NCBI RefSeq assembly: GCF_014643835.1
Contig: NZ_BMKD01000002.1
Location: forward strand, 310,001 to 374,000
DNA from: Mucilaginibacter rubeus
Lineage (GTDB): Bacteria > Bacteroidota > Bacteroidia > Sphingobacteriales > Sphingobacteriaceae
Direction of reading: 5' to 3'
Length of the DNA stretch: 64,000 nt
Positions 9,479 through 17,235 of this stretch are shown one piece after another (within the stretch, counting starts at the first letter, position 1; each line of letters starts with the position of its first letter). The notes beneath the pieces were generated by a model. The model made no database searches, was not told where the DNA came from, and worked only from the letters and a program-made list of their open reading frames with translations. The position numbers were made by a program, and so were the translations under genes.

Positions 9479-9584
9479 ACGTAGAGACGCATCACATGCG
9501 TCTCCCAAATGCAAATTCCCAAACTTAATGATTTATTACAAAGCGGCTTGTCCTATGGAAGACGCATGTGATGCGTCTCTACGT
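9479..9584. repeat. inverted repeat with self-palindromic arms
   Basis: Perfect 25-bp arms (9479-9503 and 9560-9584) contain GTAGAGACGC. Each arm is itself a hairpin, AGACGCAT-3 nt-ATGCGTCT. The 56-base centre has no coding signal. It lies in the gap between two leftward genes. The rest of that gap (9585-9768) shows nothing recognisable. Confidence 0.85.
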
Positions 9585-9768
9585 AAAACCTTCTCAAACA
9601 AAATTTATAGGTTTCTAAGAAGAAGCGAACAAATAAGAAACTTCCGGACTAATTTTTACATCAATTTCAAATTTACGCTATTGAAAAATTCGTGTGATTC
9701 GATTAATTGGGACCGGTATGAAAAGCAATCGCGTAGAAATTTCTGATCCTACTATTAAAACTTGATTA

Positions 9769-10467
9769 CTATCTGCCCTGATTAATCAACGCGTGCATTA
9801 CCTGGTCTTTAAGCTGCCTGCTGATCGGCACCTCAAATGTGCCTATATGCAACATATTTCCTTCTATCGATGTGATCTTATTATTTGCAACTATGTATGA
9901 TTTATGCGTTTGCATGAATTTACGCGGAGGTAGCTTTTCGGCAAAGGCCCGCAGGGTACTGTGGGTTATGATCTTACGCGCCGGGGTATAAACCTCTACA
10001 TAGTTTTCCATGCCTTTAATGAACAACACTTCGTCAAAAATTATCTTCTCGAGCTTACCATTGCTTTTAACAAACAGATAATCTACACTATCTGTATTGT
10101 TCCTTAAATCAAAGTAATCCTTAGCTTTAAAGGCTGCCTTCATAAAACGCTCAAAAGGTATAGGTTTAAGGAGATAGTCGAGCACATCCAGGTCGAAACC
10201 ATCAGTAGCGTATTCTTTAAACGCGGTAGTAAAGATCACTTTTGGCGGGTTAGGCAGCGAACGAATAAATTCAACGCCGGTTAAATGTGGCATCTGGATA
10301 TCCAGGAACAGCAGGTCTACAGGTTGCTGCGCTAACAACGCTCCTAATTCCATAGCGTCTTCACATTGTGCTTTCAGGTCAAAAAAACCGGCTTTTTTAA
10401 CATAGCCTTCCAGGCCCTTACGGGCAAAGGGTTCATCGTCGGTAATAATGCAGCTAATTAACGCCAT
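9769..10467 (-). CDS. LytTR-family response regulator
   Basis: This is a two-component regulator of the LytR/AlgR class, 232 aa. The N-terminal receiver domain has the acidic pair DDE near 10-12, the phosphorylation site Asp56 (LFLDIQMP), and the conserved Lys in LLKPI (~107). The C-terminal LytTR DNA-binding domain spans ~135-230 (FIKGMENYVEVY, MQTHKSYIVN-like). It starts 3 bases after the sensor kinase gene and must be its partner. The target genes are unknown; the upstream acyltransferase is one candidate. Confidence 0.93.
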   Translation of the reverse strand: MALISCIITDDEPFARKGLEGYVKKAGFFDLKAQCEDAMELGALLAQQPVDLLFLDIQMPHLTGVEFIRSLPNPPKVIFTTAFKEYATDGFDLDVLDYLLKPIPFERFMKAAFKAKDYFDLRNNTDSVDYLFVKSNGKLEKIIFDEVLFIKGMENYVEVYTPARKIITHSTLRAFAEKLPPRKFMQTHKSYIVANNKITSIEGNMLHIGTFEVPISRQLKDQVMHALINQGR

Positions 10468-10470
10468 CTT

Positions 10471-11514
10471 TTATATATTCAATTCAAGTACTGCTGTGTA
10501 GTGATTTTCTTCGCGGCCCGCGATTAGTTTATGTTTATCCGGATAAAGCAATTGCAATCTGCGGCTTAAGTTTTCCAAACCAATACCGCTGTAATTATCG
10601 GGCGCTTTCATATTCGGCGGCACATCGTTATAAACTTTAAAAACAAATTCATGGTCAATAATGCGCCCTTCAATGGCTATTTTATATTCACCGCCTATAT
10701 ACTTAAAAGCGTTTTCAACCAGTGGCAGCAAAAGCAGCGGATAGATGAGCTGATCCGTTAAACATCCTTCAAAATTAACATTGAGCTGCATTTTGCTGCT
10801 CGCCCTGATCTGCTGCAGCCGGATATAATTTTCAAGATATTCCAACTCCTGTTTTACCGGCACCTGTTGATGCTGATCATAAAGTTGATAACGTAGTAAA
10901 CTTGATAGCAACTCGGTACTTTTTTTAGCACCCGGAACATCATCATCCATCTGGAAATAAATAGTATTCAGGGCATTAAATAAAAAATGCGGATGGTATT
11001 GGGCTTTTAGAAACTTCAGCTCAGTTTCCAGCTGATCGTTGGTGAGCTTTTCCAGTTGCATCTTATTATTTACATAAGCCTTCAGCCAGGTACTGCTGCG
11101 GGCGATGCCATAATAAACAATAGCGTACAAAGTGGGGATCATATTAATATCGGCCACGTCTGCCCAGGGCATCAGCTCATCTATGCCCTGGCTTACGTGC
11201 AGGGCCATGACCATCGGAACAAATACAACGTTCACTAATATCAAATTTGCTCCCACCAATATGGCCAACTCGCGCACTACGGCCCGGTAGGATAACTGTA
11301 CAGTCTGGTGCCTGTCATAGTAAGTAAAAAGCCGTTCAAAAATATAGATTGCCAAATAGCCCACCAATATTGAACAGGCCATTTCAATGCCATTAACATA
11401 AAAATCCCTTTCCCAAAAATGCTGACCAATGTCAGTATCATGTAACAGCCTTATGGTAAAATATACCAATAAGCCATACAATGCCGGAAAAATGTACTTC
11501 CTGAAAAATTTCAT
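10471..11514 (-). CDS. LytS-type sensor histidine kinase
   Basis: A 347-aa membrane sensor kinase of the His_kinase (PF06580) type. Four hydrophobic segments lie at about 8-24, 44-60, 83-105 and 125-140. A short coiled stretch follows, then QYHPHFLFNALN with the probable phospho-accepting His176. The ATPase part has LLLPLVENAFKY (N box) and GIGLENLSRRL (G box). It has no separate periplasmic sensor domain, so it may sense membrane state or a small lipophilic ligand. It lies 9 bases after the acyltransferase and 3 bases before the regulator. Confidence 0.92.
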   Translation of the reverse strand: MKFFRKYIFPALYGLLVYFTIRLLHDTDIGQHFWERDFYVNGIEMACSILVGYLAIYIFERLFTYYDRHQTVQLSYRAVVRELAILVGANLILVNVVFVPMVMALHVSQGIDELMPWADVADINMIPTLYAIVYYGIARSSTWLKAYVNNKMQLEKLTNDQLETELKFLKAQYHPHFLFNALNTIYFQMDDDVPGAKKSTELLSSLLRYQLYDQHQQVPVKQELEYLENYIRLQQIRASSKMQLNVNFEGCLTDQLIYPLLLLPLVENAFKYIGGEYKIAIEGRIIDHEFVFKVYNDVPPNMKAPDNYSGIGLENLSRRLQLLYPDKHKLIAGREENHYTAVLELNI

Positions 11515-11523
11515 ATCAGCAAA

Positions 11524-12747
11524 TTACAAATTTAAGGCAGAAAGGACAGGTTCGGGTTTTGTCTCTACTATCTCCGGGATCGGCACAGTTTTGAGTTTTT
11601 CCTTTGGTTTCATACCAAATAAAAACCGGGTTAAAGCGTAAGGGCGTACTAACAAATGATAGGTAAGCACCGTTACAAAAAAGGTAATGCCTACAGTATA
11701 AATATATTTTGATAGGATGCTTTCATTTTGCGTTTGCACAATATAATAGGCAATTAATACAATAACGGTTTGGTGCAATATGTAAAACGGATATACCGCC
11801 TGGTTTAAATAATTGAGCGCGTTATGAGGCTTATTTAAATAATGTTTGCCATAGCCAACCAGCGCCAACACCCATCCCCAGGCAATGATTGGGCGCAATG
11901 CGGTAAAAGCATAGGAGAATGCGATATTTTGAAAAGGCCAGTGAGGATGCAAAGGTTCGATGCCGTTCCAGCGCATTACCTCCCACATCATCAGGCTTAA
12001 AAAACCGATGGTTAAGGCAAAACGGCGATTGCGCTCAAGGCTGTCCATCAGTTTAGGCTGCAGGATGCAGATAAAACCTGCCAGGAGGAACAATAGCCAG
12101 TAAACAAAGTAACTGCCATCATGGATCAGGTCATTGGTTTCGGGGAGGTCCCAGCTGGTGAAGGTAAACCACAGGATTCCGGGCAGCATCAATAAATAAA
12201 CCCATTTTCCCCGGGCCAAAATAGCAAGCTTTTGTTTAAAACCATTGCTTTTGGGCGAGATCATCCAGGCAAATAAAGGCGCGAAGATGAGGTCATAAAG
12301 AAACAGATAGGCAATAAACCAAAGATGGTGCCAGCTGAAATTGCCTTTGGGATATGGCTGAAAGTTAAATGTACTGGGATAAAAATCCAGGAATGAGCCT
12401 TTGTAACCATTGGCCAATCGTTCCATGTAGATCTGCGGCGGCACTATGATGAACATCCCCACCAACAGCGGAATAAAAAGACGGCGGAAACGCAAACCGA
12501 TGAAACTGAGTGTAGAACGCCGCTGCATCATGTAGTAACTCACGGTACCTGAAATAAAAAAGAGCAGCGGCATGCGAAAAAGGTGCAAAAAATGATTCGA
12601 TTCCATCATCAGGTTGCTGGTTTCGTGGTTTTTGATGTGCCAGCCATCCTCGGCAACAAAAGGCATTGCCGAATGAAAAAATAACACCCCCAATATGGAT
12701 AAGATCCTCAGCCAATCGAGGTAGGTTTGACGTTGTGTGGTTTCCAT
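11524..12747 (-). CDS. acyltransferase 3 family membrane protein
   Basis: This is an integral membrane O-acyltransferase (~407 aa, about ten hydrophobic segments). The family moves acetyl or succinyl groups onto surface glycans or lipids. The N-terminal motif YLDWLRILSILGVLFFHS carries the conserved R and H, and FFISG follows near residue 84. I chose the ATG at 12747 (METTQRQ), preceded by an AAAGAAA stretch; a TTG six codons upstream is unlikely. It is followed closely by the LytS/LytTR pair, suggesting one operon. The acceptor substrate is unknown. Confidence 0.85.
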   Translation of the reverse strand: METTQRQTYLDWLRILSILGVLFFHSAMPFVAEDGWHIKNHETSNLMMESNHFLHLFRMPLLFFISGTVSYYMMQRRSTLSFIGLRFRRLFIPLLVGMFIIVPPQIYMERLANGYKGSFLDFYPSTFNFQPYPKGNFSWHHLWFIAYLFLYDLIFAPLFAWMISPKSNGFKQKLAILARGKWVYLLMLPGILWFTFTSWDLPETNDLIHDGSYFVYWLLFLLAGFICILQPKLMDSLERNRRFALTIGFLSLMMWEVMRWNGIEPLHPHWPFQNIAFSYAFTALRPIIAWGWVLALVGYGKHYLNKPHNALNYLNQAVYPFYILHQTVIVLIAYYIVQTQNESILSKYIYTVGITFFVTVLTYHLLVRPYALTRFLFGMKPKEKLKTVPIPEIVETKPEPVLSALNL

Positions 12748-12919
12748 GATTTCTTTTTTTATCAAAAGAAGTCACAACCCATCGCCCCATAAAATTACTT
12801 TGACCAATGGTAAAAAACCTTTGACCATTGGTAGAAAACAAGAACATTCCCCACGGCGGCCAGAGGCCGTTTGATAGTTGCCACCCGGCTGGAGCCGAGC
12901 GGCGTTCGGAAGATTTTTA

Positions 12920-13040
12920 ATTCCCTCCCTTGGGAGGGGTGTGGCTGGAATGTGTAGTGGCAGGGAGGGGTTTATCCGCCATTTCAAAGGAATAGGCAAA
13001 ACGATGAAACCCCTCCCTACACCTTCCCAGGGGAGGGAAT
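12920..13040. repeat. CCCTCCC/GGGAGGG inverted repeat
   Basis: A left unit (12920-12973) and a right unit (13007-13040) are inverted relatives: ATTCCCTCCC...GGGAGGGGTTT facing AAACCCCTCCC...GGGAGGGAAT. The left arm also folds on itself (CCCTCCC-TT-GGGAGGG). It fills most of the 330-base gap between dinB and the acyltransferase; the rest of the gap shows nothing. Confidence 0.8.
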
Positions 13041-13094
13041 CGCACAATCCTGCGCCTTTTTTAAACAATTAACTCGTCACAAAACAATCAACGG

Positions 13095-14279
13095 TCAGCC
13101 GCGCATAAACGGATTAAAATTTCGTGTACCAATTTCCATCCCTGCCGCCCGGCAGATGGTTTTATCACCAAACTTGAAATTGATCTGATCCATGGCCTGG
13201 TAAAGTTTAATGCGTTCCTCATTATCCTCGAACAGGTTGATCTGGTAACTGCCTGTACAAAGATCACTCAACCTTACACCTATGAGCCTGATGGGCCGGT
13301 GCTGGTCCCAGGCCATTTTAAGCAGGTTCTTTACACCGGGGATCAGGATATGTTCTGCCGCGGTAAGTGCTATCTTTTGCTGTTGGGTATGGGTTTCAAA
13401 ATTACCGTATCGCAACTTAATAGCCAGGCATGATGAAAGCTTGTTTTCCCGACGTAATTTGGACGATAGCTCTTCCGTCATGGATACTAAAATAGTTTCA
13501 AGTGTGCGGTGATCAAACACATTAGTATGGAAGGTATGTTCGGTGCTAATAGATTTTCTGTCGGAATGGGATACGATTTCGCTATGATCAATACCATTGG
13601 CTTTTTCCCAAAGCGAATGCCCGTATTTACCAAAAACAGTTTCGAGAAAACGGATATTGGTACGCTGCAGATCGCCAATTTTCTCGATGCCGTATTGATA
13701 TAATTTATTGCGGGTACTTTCGCCCAGGCCGGGTATCTTACCAATGTTAAGCGGGGCCAGAAACTTCAATTCATCGCCATGCTTTACAAACATTTGCCCG
13801 TTGGGCTTGGCCTGGTTTGTAGCCATTTTTGCTATGGTTTTGCCCGATGCCATACCGAAAGATATAGGCAGGCCTGTTTCTTTAATTACCTTCTGCCTAA
13901 GCTTGGTGGCCTCATGGTAGCAATCAAAAAAGCGGTCCATACCGGTGTAATCTATATAAAATTCATCAACCGATGTTTTTTGATACAGGGGCACTGTGTC
14001 GTGAATGATCTGTGTAACCTCGCGTGAGGCTTCGCCATAGCGCCCGTGCGAGCCGCGAATAAGAATGGCATGCGGACAAAGCTTTAAAGCTTGCCGGGTA
14101 GGCATAGCCGAATGCACACCAAAAGCCCTTGCCTCATAACTGCAGGAAGCCACAACTCCCCTTTCGGCCGAGCCTCCTATGATCACAGGCTTACCGATAA
14201 GCTCGGGATGAAACTTACGTTCCACTGAAACGAAGAACGAATCAAGATCGATATGAACAATATAACGTTTAGCTTCCAC
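13095..14279 (-). CDS. dinB: DNA polymerase IV (Y family)
   Basis: This translesion polymerase (394 aa) shows HIDLDSFFVSVE (first catalytic Asp), SYEARAFGVHSAMP, and SVDEFYIDYTG with the second carboxylates. The helix-hairpin-helix region PGLGESTRNKLYQYGI follows, then the little-finger domain. The start codon is GTG at 14279; there is no in-frame ATG before the catalytic motif. It lacks an obvious C-terminal clamp-binding peptide. It is transcribed divergently from the 2H phosphoesterase pair, and the 75-base gap has a palindrome that may control both sides. Confidence 0.94.
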   Translation of the reverse strand: MEAKRYIVHIDLDSFFVSVERKFHPELIGKPVIIGGSAERGVVASCSYEARAFGVHSAMPTRQALKLCPHAILIRGSHGRYGEASREVTQIIHDTVPLYQKTSVDEFYIDYTGMDRFFDCYHEATKLRQKVIKETGLPISFGMASGKTIAKMATNQAKPNGQMFVKHGDELKFLAPLNIGKIPGLGESTRNKLYQYGIEKIGDLQRTNIRFLETVFGKYGHSLWEKANGIDHSEIVSHSDRKSISTEHTFHTNVFDHRTLETILVSMTEELSSKLRRENKLSSCLAIKLRYGNFETHTQQQKIALTAAEHILIPGVKNLLKMAWDQHRPIRLIGVRLSDLCTGSYQINLFEDNEERIKLYQAMDQINFKFGDKTICRAAGMEIGTRNFNPFMRG

Positions 14280-14289
14280 ATAACAAAAA

Positions 14290-14326
14290 TGCTAATATTT
14301 TTTGTATTTTGCTAATTTTATTAGCA
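14290..14326. promoter_or_regulatory. TGCTAAT operator candidate between dinB and the 2H genes
   Basis: TGCTAAT occurs at 14290-14296 and again exactly 20 bases later at 14310-14316, where it forms a palindrome with ATTAGCA (14320-14326; TGCTAAT-TTT-ATTAGCA). The 20-base spacing of the two direct copies puts them on the same helix face. It sits in the shared divergent promoter region. Binding by a damage-responsive repressor is inference only. Confidence 0.5.
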
Positions 14327-14354
14327 TATTTGACATATAGAAATTGTAAAGCAA

Positions 14355-14975
14355 ATGAGTATATATGAAGATTACCTGCTGTTATTATCCCCTCCCGAAA
14401 CGGTGAGGCATGAGATTTCACGCTATAAAAAAGCATCGGCGAGACTCATCGGCAATTATAAAAGTATGGATTCGCCTGCTCATATCTCTATACAACACCT
14501 GGAAAGGCAAAAGCCCTTTATGGCCGACAAAAACCTGGAATTGATGGAACAGGCCCTTAATACCATGCCACCTGTATTATTGCACATGGACGGTTTTGCC
14601 CATTTTACTCATCTGCATAACCGGATGACAATCTATGCCAACATCCGCGCAACACCCGCTACCGACGAATGGTTTAACACTTTAAAGAAGAAGTTACGGA
14701 TCAAAAAGAATATCATCCCCCATATAACGGTTGTGCGTGATATTGCCGAAAAAGATTTCGATGCACTTTGGTCGCATTTTAAGCATAAAAAATTGGTGGA
14801 GCCTTTTTGGATCAAAGAACTTACCATATTGAAACGCGATACACTTGACGCCTTTGCCAAATGGGATAAGTTTAAGGTTTTTGAATTTAAAAACATGACC
14901 GGCCCGGGCTACACCCGCGATGAACTGGAACTGCTTAAAGCCGGCGACCCTGATCAAATCAATTTATTCATTTAA
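14355..14975 (+). CDS. 2'-5' RNA ligase/2H phosphoesterase family protein 1
   Basis: A 206-aa protein with both 2H signature motifs: HIS at residues 43-45 (AHISIQH) and HIT at 123-125 (PHITVVR). The family acts on cyclic phosphates or 2'-5' linkages in RNA or nucleotides. Each lobe of the fold has one motif. The next gene is a diverged paralogue 12 bases downstream. The distinct C-terminal tail ends in QINLFI, resembling QISLF of the paralogue. The substrate is unknown. Confidence 0.85.
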   Translation: MSIYEDYLLLLSPPETVRHEISRYKKASARLIGNYKSMDSPAHISIQHLERQKPFMADKNLELMEQALNTMPPVLLHMDGFAHFTHLHNRMTIYANIRATPATDEWFNTLKKKLRIKKNIIPHITVVRDIAEKDFDALWSHFKHKKLVEPFWIKELTILKRDTLDAFAKWDKFKVFEFKNMTGPGYTRDELELLKAGDPDQINLFI

Positions 14976-14987
14976 AATTTAACAATC

Positions 14988-15617
14988 ATGGACTATGCAT
15001 TTTATCATTTTATCCTCCCGATACCTGATCATGTAGATGTTATGATCCGGAAATTAAAAAGCGAAGCAAAACGTGTTATCGGTAATTATCCCAGCATGCA
15101 TGCCCGGTCGCATATCACCATAAACAATTATCCGCGCAAACCGCTTGATGTGGACGTTCAGGGCTTCTCGTTTTTGAGCCGTAAACTTAGTTTGCTGCCT
15201 CCCGTTGTTTTTGAAACAGATGGATTTGATTGCTTTAATGAGAGTAATGACTATAACAAAACCATTTTTGCCAGGCTTAAGCTCACCGAACAAAATAAAT
15301 ATTGGATTAAACTATTGAAGGGTATTGTTGGCGATAGCAGTACCATACCTCATATTACCATAGCAAGGGCCATAACGCCCGAACAATTTAACCTGCTTTG
15401 GCCCTATTTTCAAAAAAGGGAAATGAAGGTAAAATTTGTTGTGAACCGGCTTACTATTTTGAAAAATCTGCTGCTGGATCTTGATCAACATGCCAAAACT
15501 TATCGCGAATTTGAATTTCGGGGAGATGAAAACGTGTTAACGAAGTACGATAATCTGGCTATAGCAAGGCAAATTAAAAATTATCCATCTATAAATCAAC
15601 AGATAAGCCTTTTTTAA
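14988..15617 (+). CDS. 2'-5' RNA ligase/2H phosphoesterase family protein 2
   Basis: A 209-aa paralogue of the preceding gene, with HIT at 42-44 (SHITINN) and HIT at 122-124 (PHITIAR), so both catalytic histidines are kept. Spacing and tail (QISLF) match the first copy, but overall identity looks low, which suggests an old duplication. The pair is probably co-transcribed from the dinB-side promoter region. The SRP RNA gene follows but has its own promoter element. Confidence 0.84.
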   Translation: MDYAFYHFILPIPDHVDVMIRKLKSEAKRVIGNYPSMHARSHITINNYPRKPLDVDVQGFSFLSRKLSLLPPVVFETDGFDCFNESNDYNKTIFARLKLTEQNKYWIKLLKGIVGDSSTIPHITIARAITPEQFNLLWPYFQKREMKVKFVVNRLTILKNLLLDLDQHAKTYREFEFRGDENVLTKYDNLAIARQIKNYPSINQQISLF

Positions 15618-15648
15618 CATTTTCTTAACCATAAACGCTACCTTTTTC

Positions 15649-15656
15649 TATATTTG
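15649..15656 (+). promoter_or_regulatory. Bacteroidota -7 box of the SRP RNA gene
   Basis: TATATTTG matches the TAnnTTTG consensus and lies 4 bases before the first base of the RNA stem. A good TTTG -33 box was not found. Confidence 0.6.
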
Positions 15657-15660
15657 CGCC

Positions 15661-15757
15661 GGGGTAAGTCTTTTACGGCCAGCTCCTCTTGAACTCCCCC
15701 AGGGTGGGAACACAGCAAGGGTAGAGAGTTGAGCGGCGCGATAAAAGTAGCTTACCC
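15661..15757 (+). ncRNA. ffs: bacterial small signal recognition particle RNA (4.5S-like)
   Basis: The RNA is a long hairpin of about 97 nt. The terminal stem GGGTAAG/CTTACCC closes it. The apical part has the SRP-specific asymmetric loop: CAGGGTGGGAACACAGCAAGG, with the GGAA tetraloop-like tip and the AGCA internal loop side. GCCAGCTCCTC pairs with GAGCGGC regions further down. A T-tract (CTTTTTTATTTT) follows at 15758 and acts as terminator. With Ffh it targets membrane proteins to the translocon. The ends are estimated from the stem. Confidence 0.9.
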
Positions 15758-15846
15758 TTTTTTATTTTCTTATTTTTGCCGTACCGGCAAACGTGCCCCG
15801 AACCTGCACCGGTTCACAATTTCTTTAATTTCTTAACTGTATATAA

Positions 15847-16803
15847 ATGCTCGATATATTCATTATTGGTGGTGGCCCGATAGGTTTAGCTTGCGGACTT
15901 GCCGCTCAAAAAGCTGGTTTAAGTTTTGTAATTGTTGAAAAAGGCACACTTGTAAATTCATTATACAACTACCCTGCTACCATGACGTTTTTCTCCACAT
16001 CTGAGAAATTGGAGATCGGCAGCGTTCCTTTTGTTACCGTACACAACAAACCAACCCGTAATGATGCTTTGGAGTATTATCGCCGGGTTGCGTTTTCAAA
16101 TAATTTGCCTATTCACCTTTTTGAAGAAGTTACCGAAGTAAAGCCGGAAGATGGCTTTTATACCATCATCACAAAAAAGGCAACATACCAAGCTAAAAAG
16201 GTGATCCTTTCAACCGGCTTTTATGATATCGCGGTAAACCTTGATATCCCCGGTGAAAACCTGCCCAAAGTAAAACACTACTACCAGGACCCCCATTATT
16301 ATACCCTGCAAAAAGTGGTGGTAGTTGGCTCAAGCAACTCGGCCATTGATGTGGCCCTGGAAACCTACCGTAAAGGAGCCGAGGTAACACTGGTGATCCG
16401 CGGCAGCGAAGTGAGCAACCGGGTTAAATACTGGGTGCGGCCGGATATTATTAACCGCATCAAAGAAGGCAGCATTAAAGCCTATTTCAATGCAAACCTC
16501 GAAGCCATCCGTGAAAATGAAGTCGATATCAAAACACCGGAAGGATTAATCACTATCCCTAATGATTTTGTAATGGCGATGACAGGCTATAAACCCAATT
16601 TTGAGTTCCTGAAAAAACTGGGCATTATCCTTTCTGAAGATAAATTCATCCCCCAATACAACCCCGAAACCATGGAAACAAACATGCCTGGTTTATACCT
16701 TGCAGGCGTGGTTTGCGGCGGCCTTGATACCCATCTTTGGTTCATCGAAAACTCCCGCGTTCATGCTGATATGATCATCAATGATATTGTGGCAGGGAGG
16801 TGA
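15847..16803 (+). CDS. ypdA: YpdA-family FAD/NAD(P) disulfide reductase
   Basis: A 318-aa flavoprotein with an N-terminal FAD motif (IIGGGPIGLACG, ~6-17) and a second dinucleotide motif (VVVGSSNSAIDVALE, ~158-172). It ends with the LAGVVCGG FAD site. YPATMTFFSTSEKLEIG is characteristic of the YpdA family, known in Firmicutes as bacillithiol disulfide reductase. It lacks the CxxC pair of thioredoxin reductases, as expected. In Bacteroidota the thiol substrate is inferred. It is a single gene; a repeat and the arginine leader follow. Confidence 0.85.
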   Translation: MLDIFIIGGGPIGLACGLAAQKAGLSFVIVEKGTLVNSLYNYPATMTFFSTSEKLEIGSVPFVTVHNKPTRNDALEYYRRVAFSNNLPIHLFEEVTEVKPEDGFYTIITKKATYQAKKVILSTGFYDIAVNLDIPGENLPKVKHYYQDPHYYTLQKVVVVGSSNSAIDVALETYRKGAEVTLVIRGSEVSNRVKYWVRPDIINRIKEGSIKAYFNANLEAIRENEVDIKTPEGLITIPNDFVMAMTGYKPNFEFLKKLGIILSEDKFIPQYNPETMETNMPGLYLAGVVCGGLDTHLWFIENSRVHADMIINDIVAGR

Positions 16804-16804
16804 A

Positions 16805-16915
16805 CGGTTGATTGGGTTGATTAGGTGAATAGTTATTGCTGTAAATCTGCGAGTTACAACAACAAACCAACCACTCATTCAATAAACTTAATCAACCATT
16901 CACCAACCAACAAAT
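16805..16915. repeat. GGTTGATT/AATCAACC inverted repeat
   Basis: The left side has GGTTGATTGGGTTGATTAGG and the right side the complementary words AATCAACCATTCACC and AACCAACCACTCATTC. It is a degenerate inverted repeat built from a short word, just after the ypdA stop. It may end transcription. Confidence 0.6.
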
Positions 16916-16995
16916 AATCACATTTTTTTCTTGTATAAATAAAATTTTATAGCCTAATTTGCAGCAAATTAAAAACACAGTAATTCAACAAAAAA

Positions 16996-17121
16996 ATGAA
17001 TACACCAAGCTTAAATAAGCCCGCTACAAGAGCAAATTTTGCTCCGGTTGCTGCTGCCTTGGGTTCAACTGTTTTTTTAAACTGCCCTCTCCGACGAAGG
17101 ACCTACATGCCACGGGTTTGA
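16996..17121 (+). CDS. putative arginine-rich leader peptide of the arg operon
   Basis: A 41-codon ORF starts 240 bases before the first arg gene. It is preceded by an A-rich stretch and ends in TGA. Near its end it has three Arg codons in a row (CGA CGA AGG, residues 33-35) and another Arg two codons before the stop (R12 and R40 flank the set). Stacked codons of the end product are the hallmark of attenuator leader peptides, as in the Bacteroidota trp leader motif. Downstream (17122-17235) are weak A/T-rich stems, such as TTTTTTAAA...TTTAAAAAA and GGCTTATAAAGCC. I see no textbook terminator, so the mechanism is open. The coding call rests on position and Arg codons. Confidence 0.5.
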   Translation: MNTPSLNKPATRANFAPVAAALGSTVFLNCPLRRRTYMPRV

Positions 17122-17235
17122 ATTAATTTTTCTCCTGTCCACACAAAAAGAGTTTTTTAAACGTCTTTTTAAAAAAACCATCTAATTATTTAAGGCTTAT
17201 AAAGCCAATTAATTTCACGGTAATTATCTATTTAA

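Noticed and set aside
9528-9746. 72-codon ORF near the GTAGAGACGC repeat
   Set aside because: It starts inside the repeat centre and runs through one arm.
12772-13068. 98-codon minus-strand ORF between dinB and the acyltransferase
   Set aside because: It lies across the CCCTCCC/GGGAGGG repeat and has the low-complexity Pro/Gly composition expected from it.
16955-16975. TAATTTG as the arg operon -7 box
   Set aside because: One base short of TAnnTTTG, with no good -33 partner.
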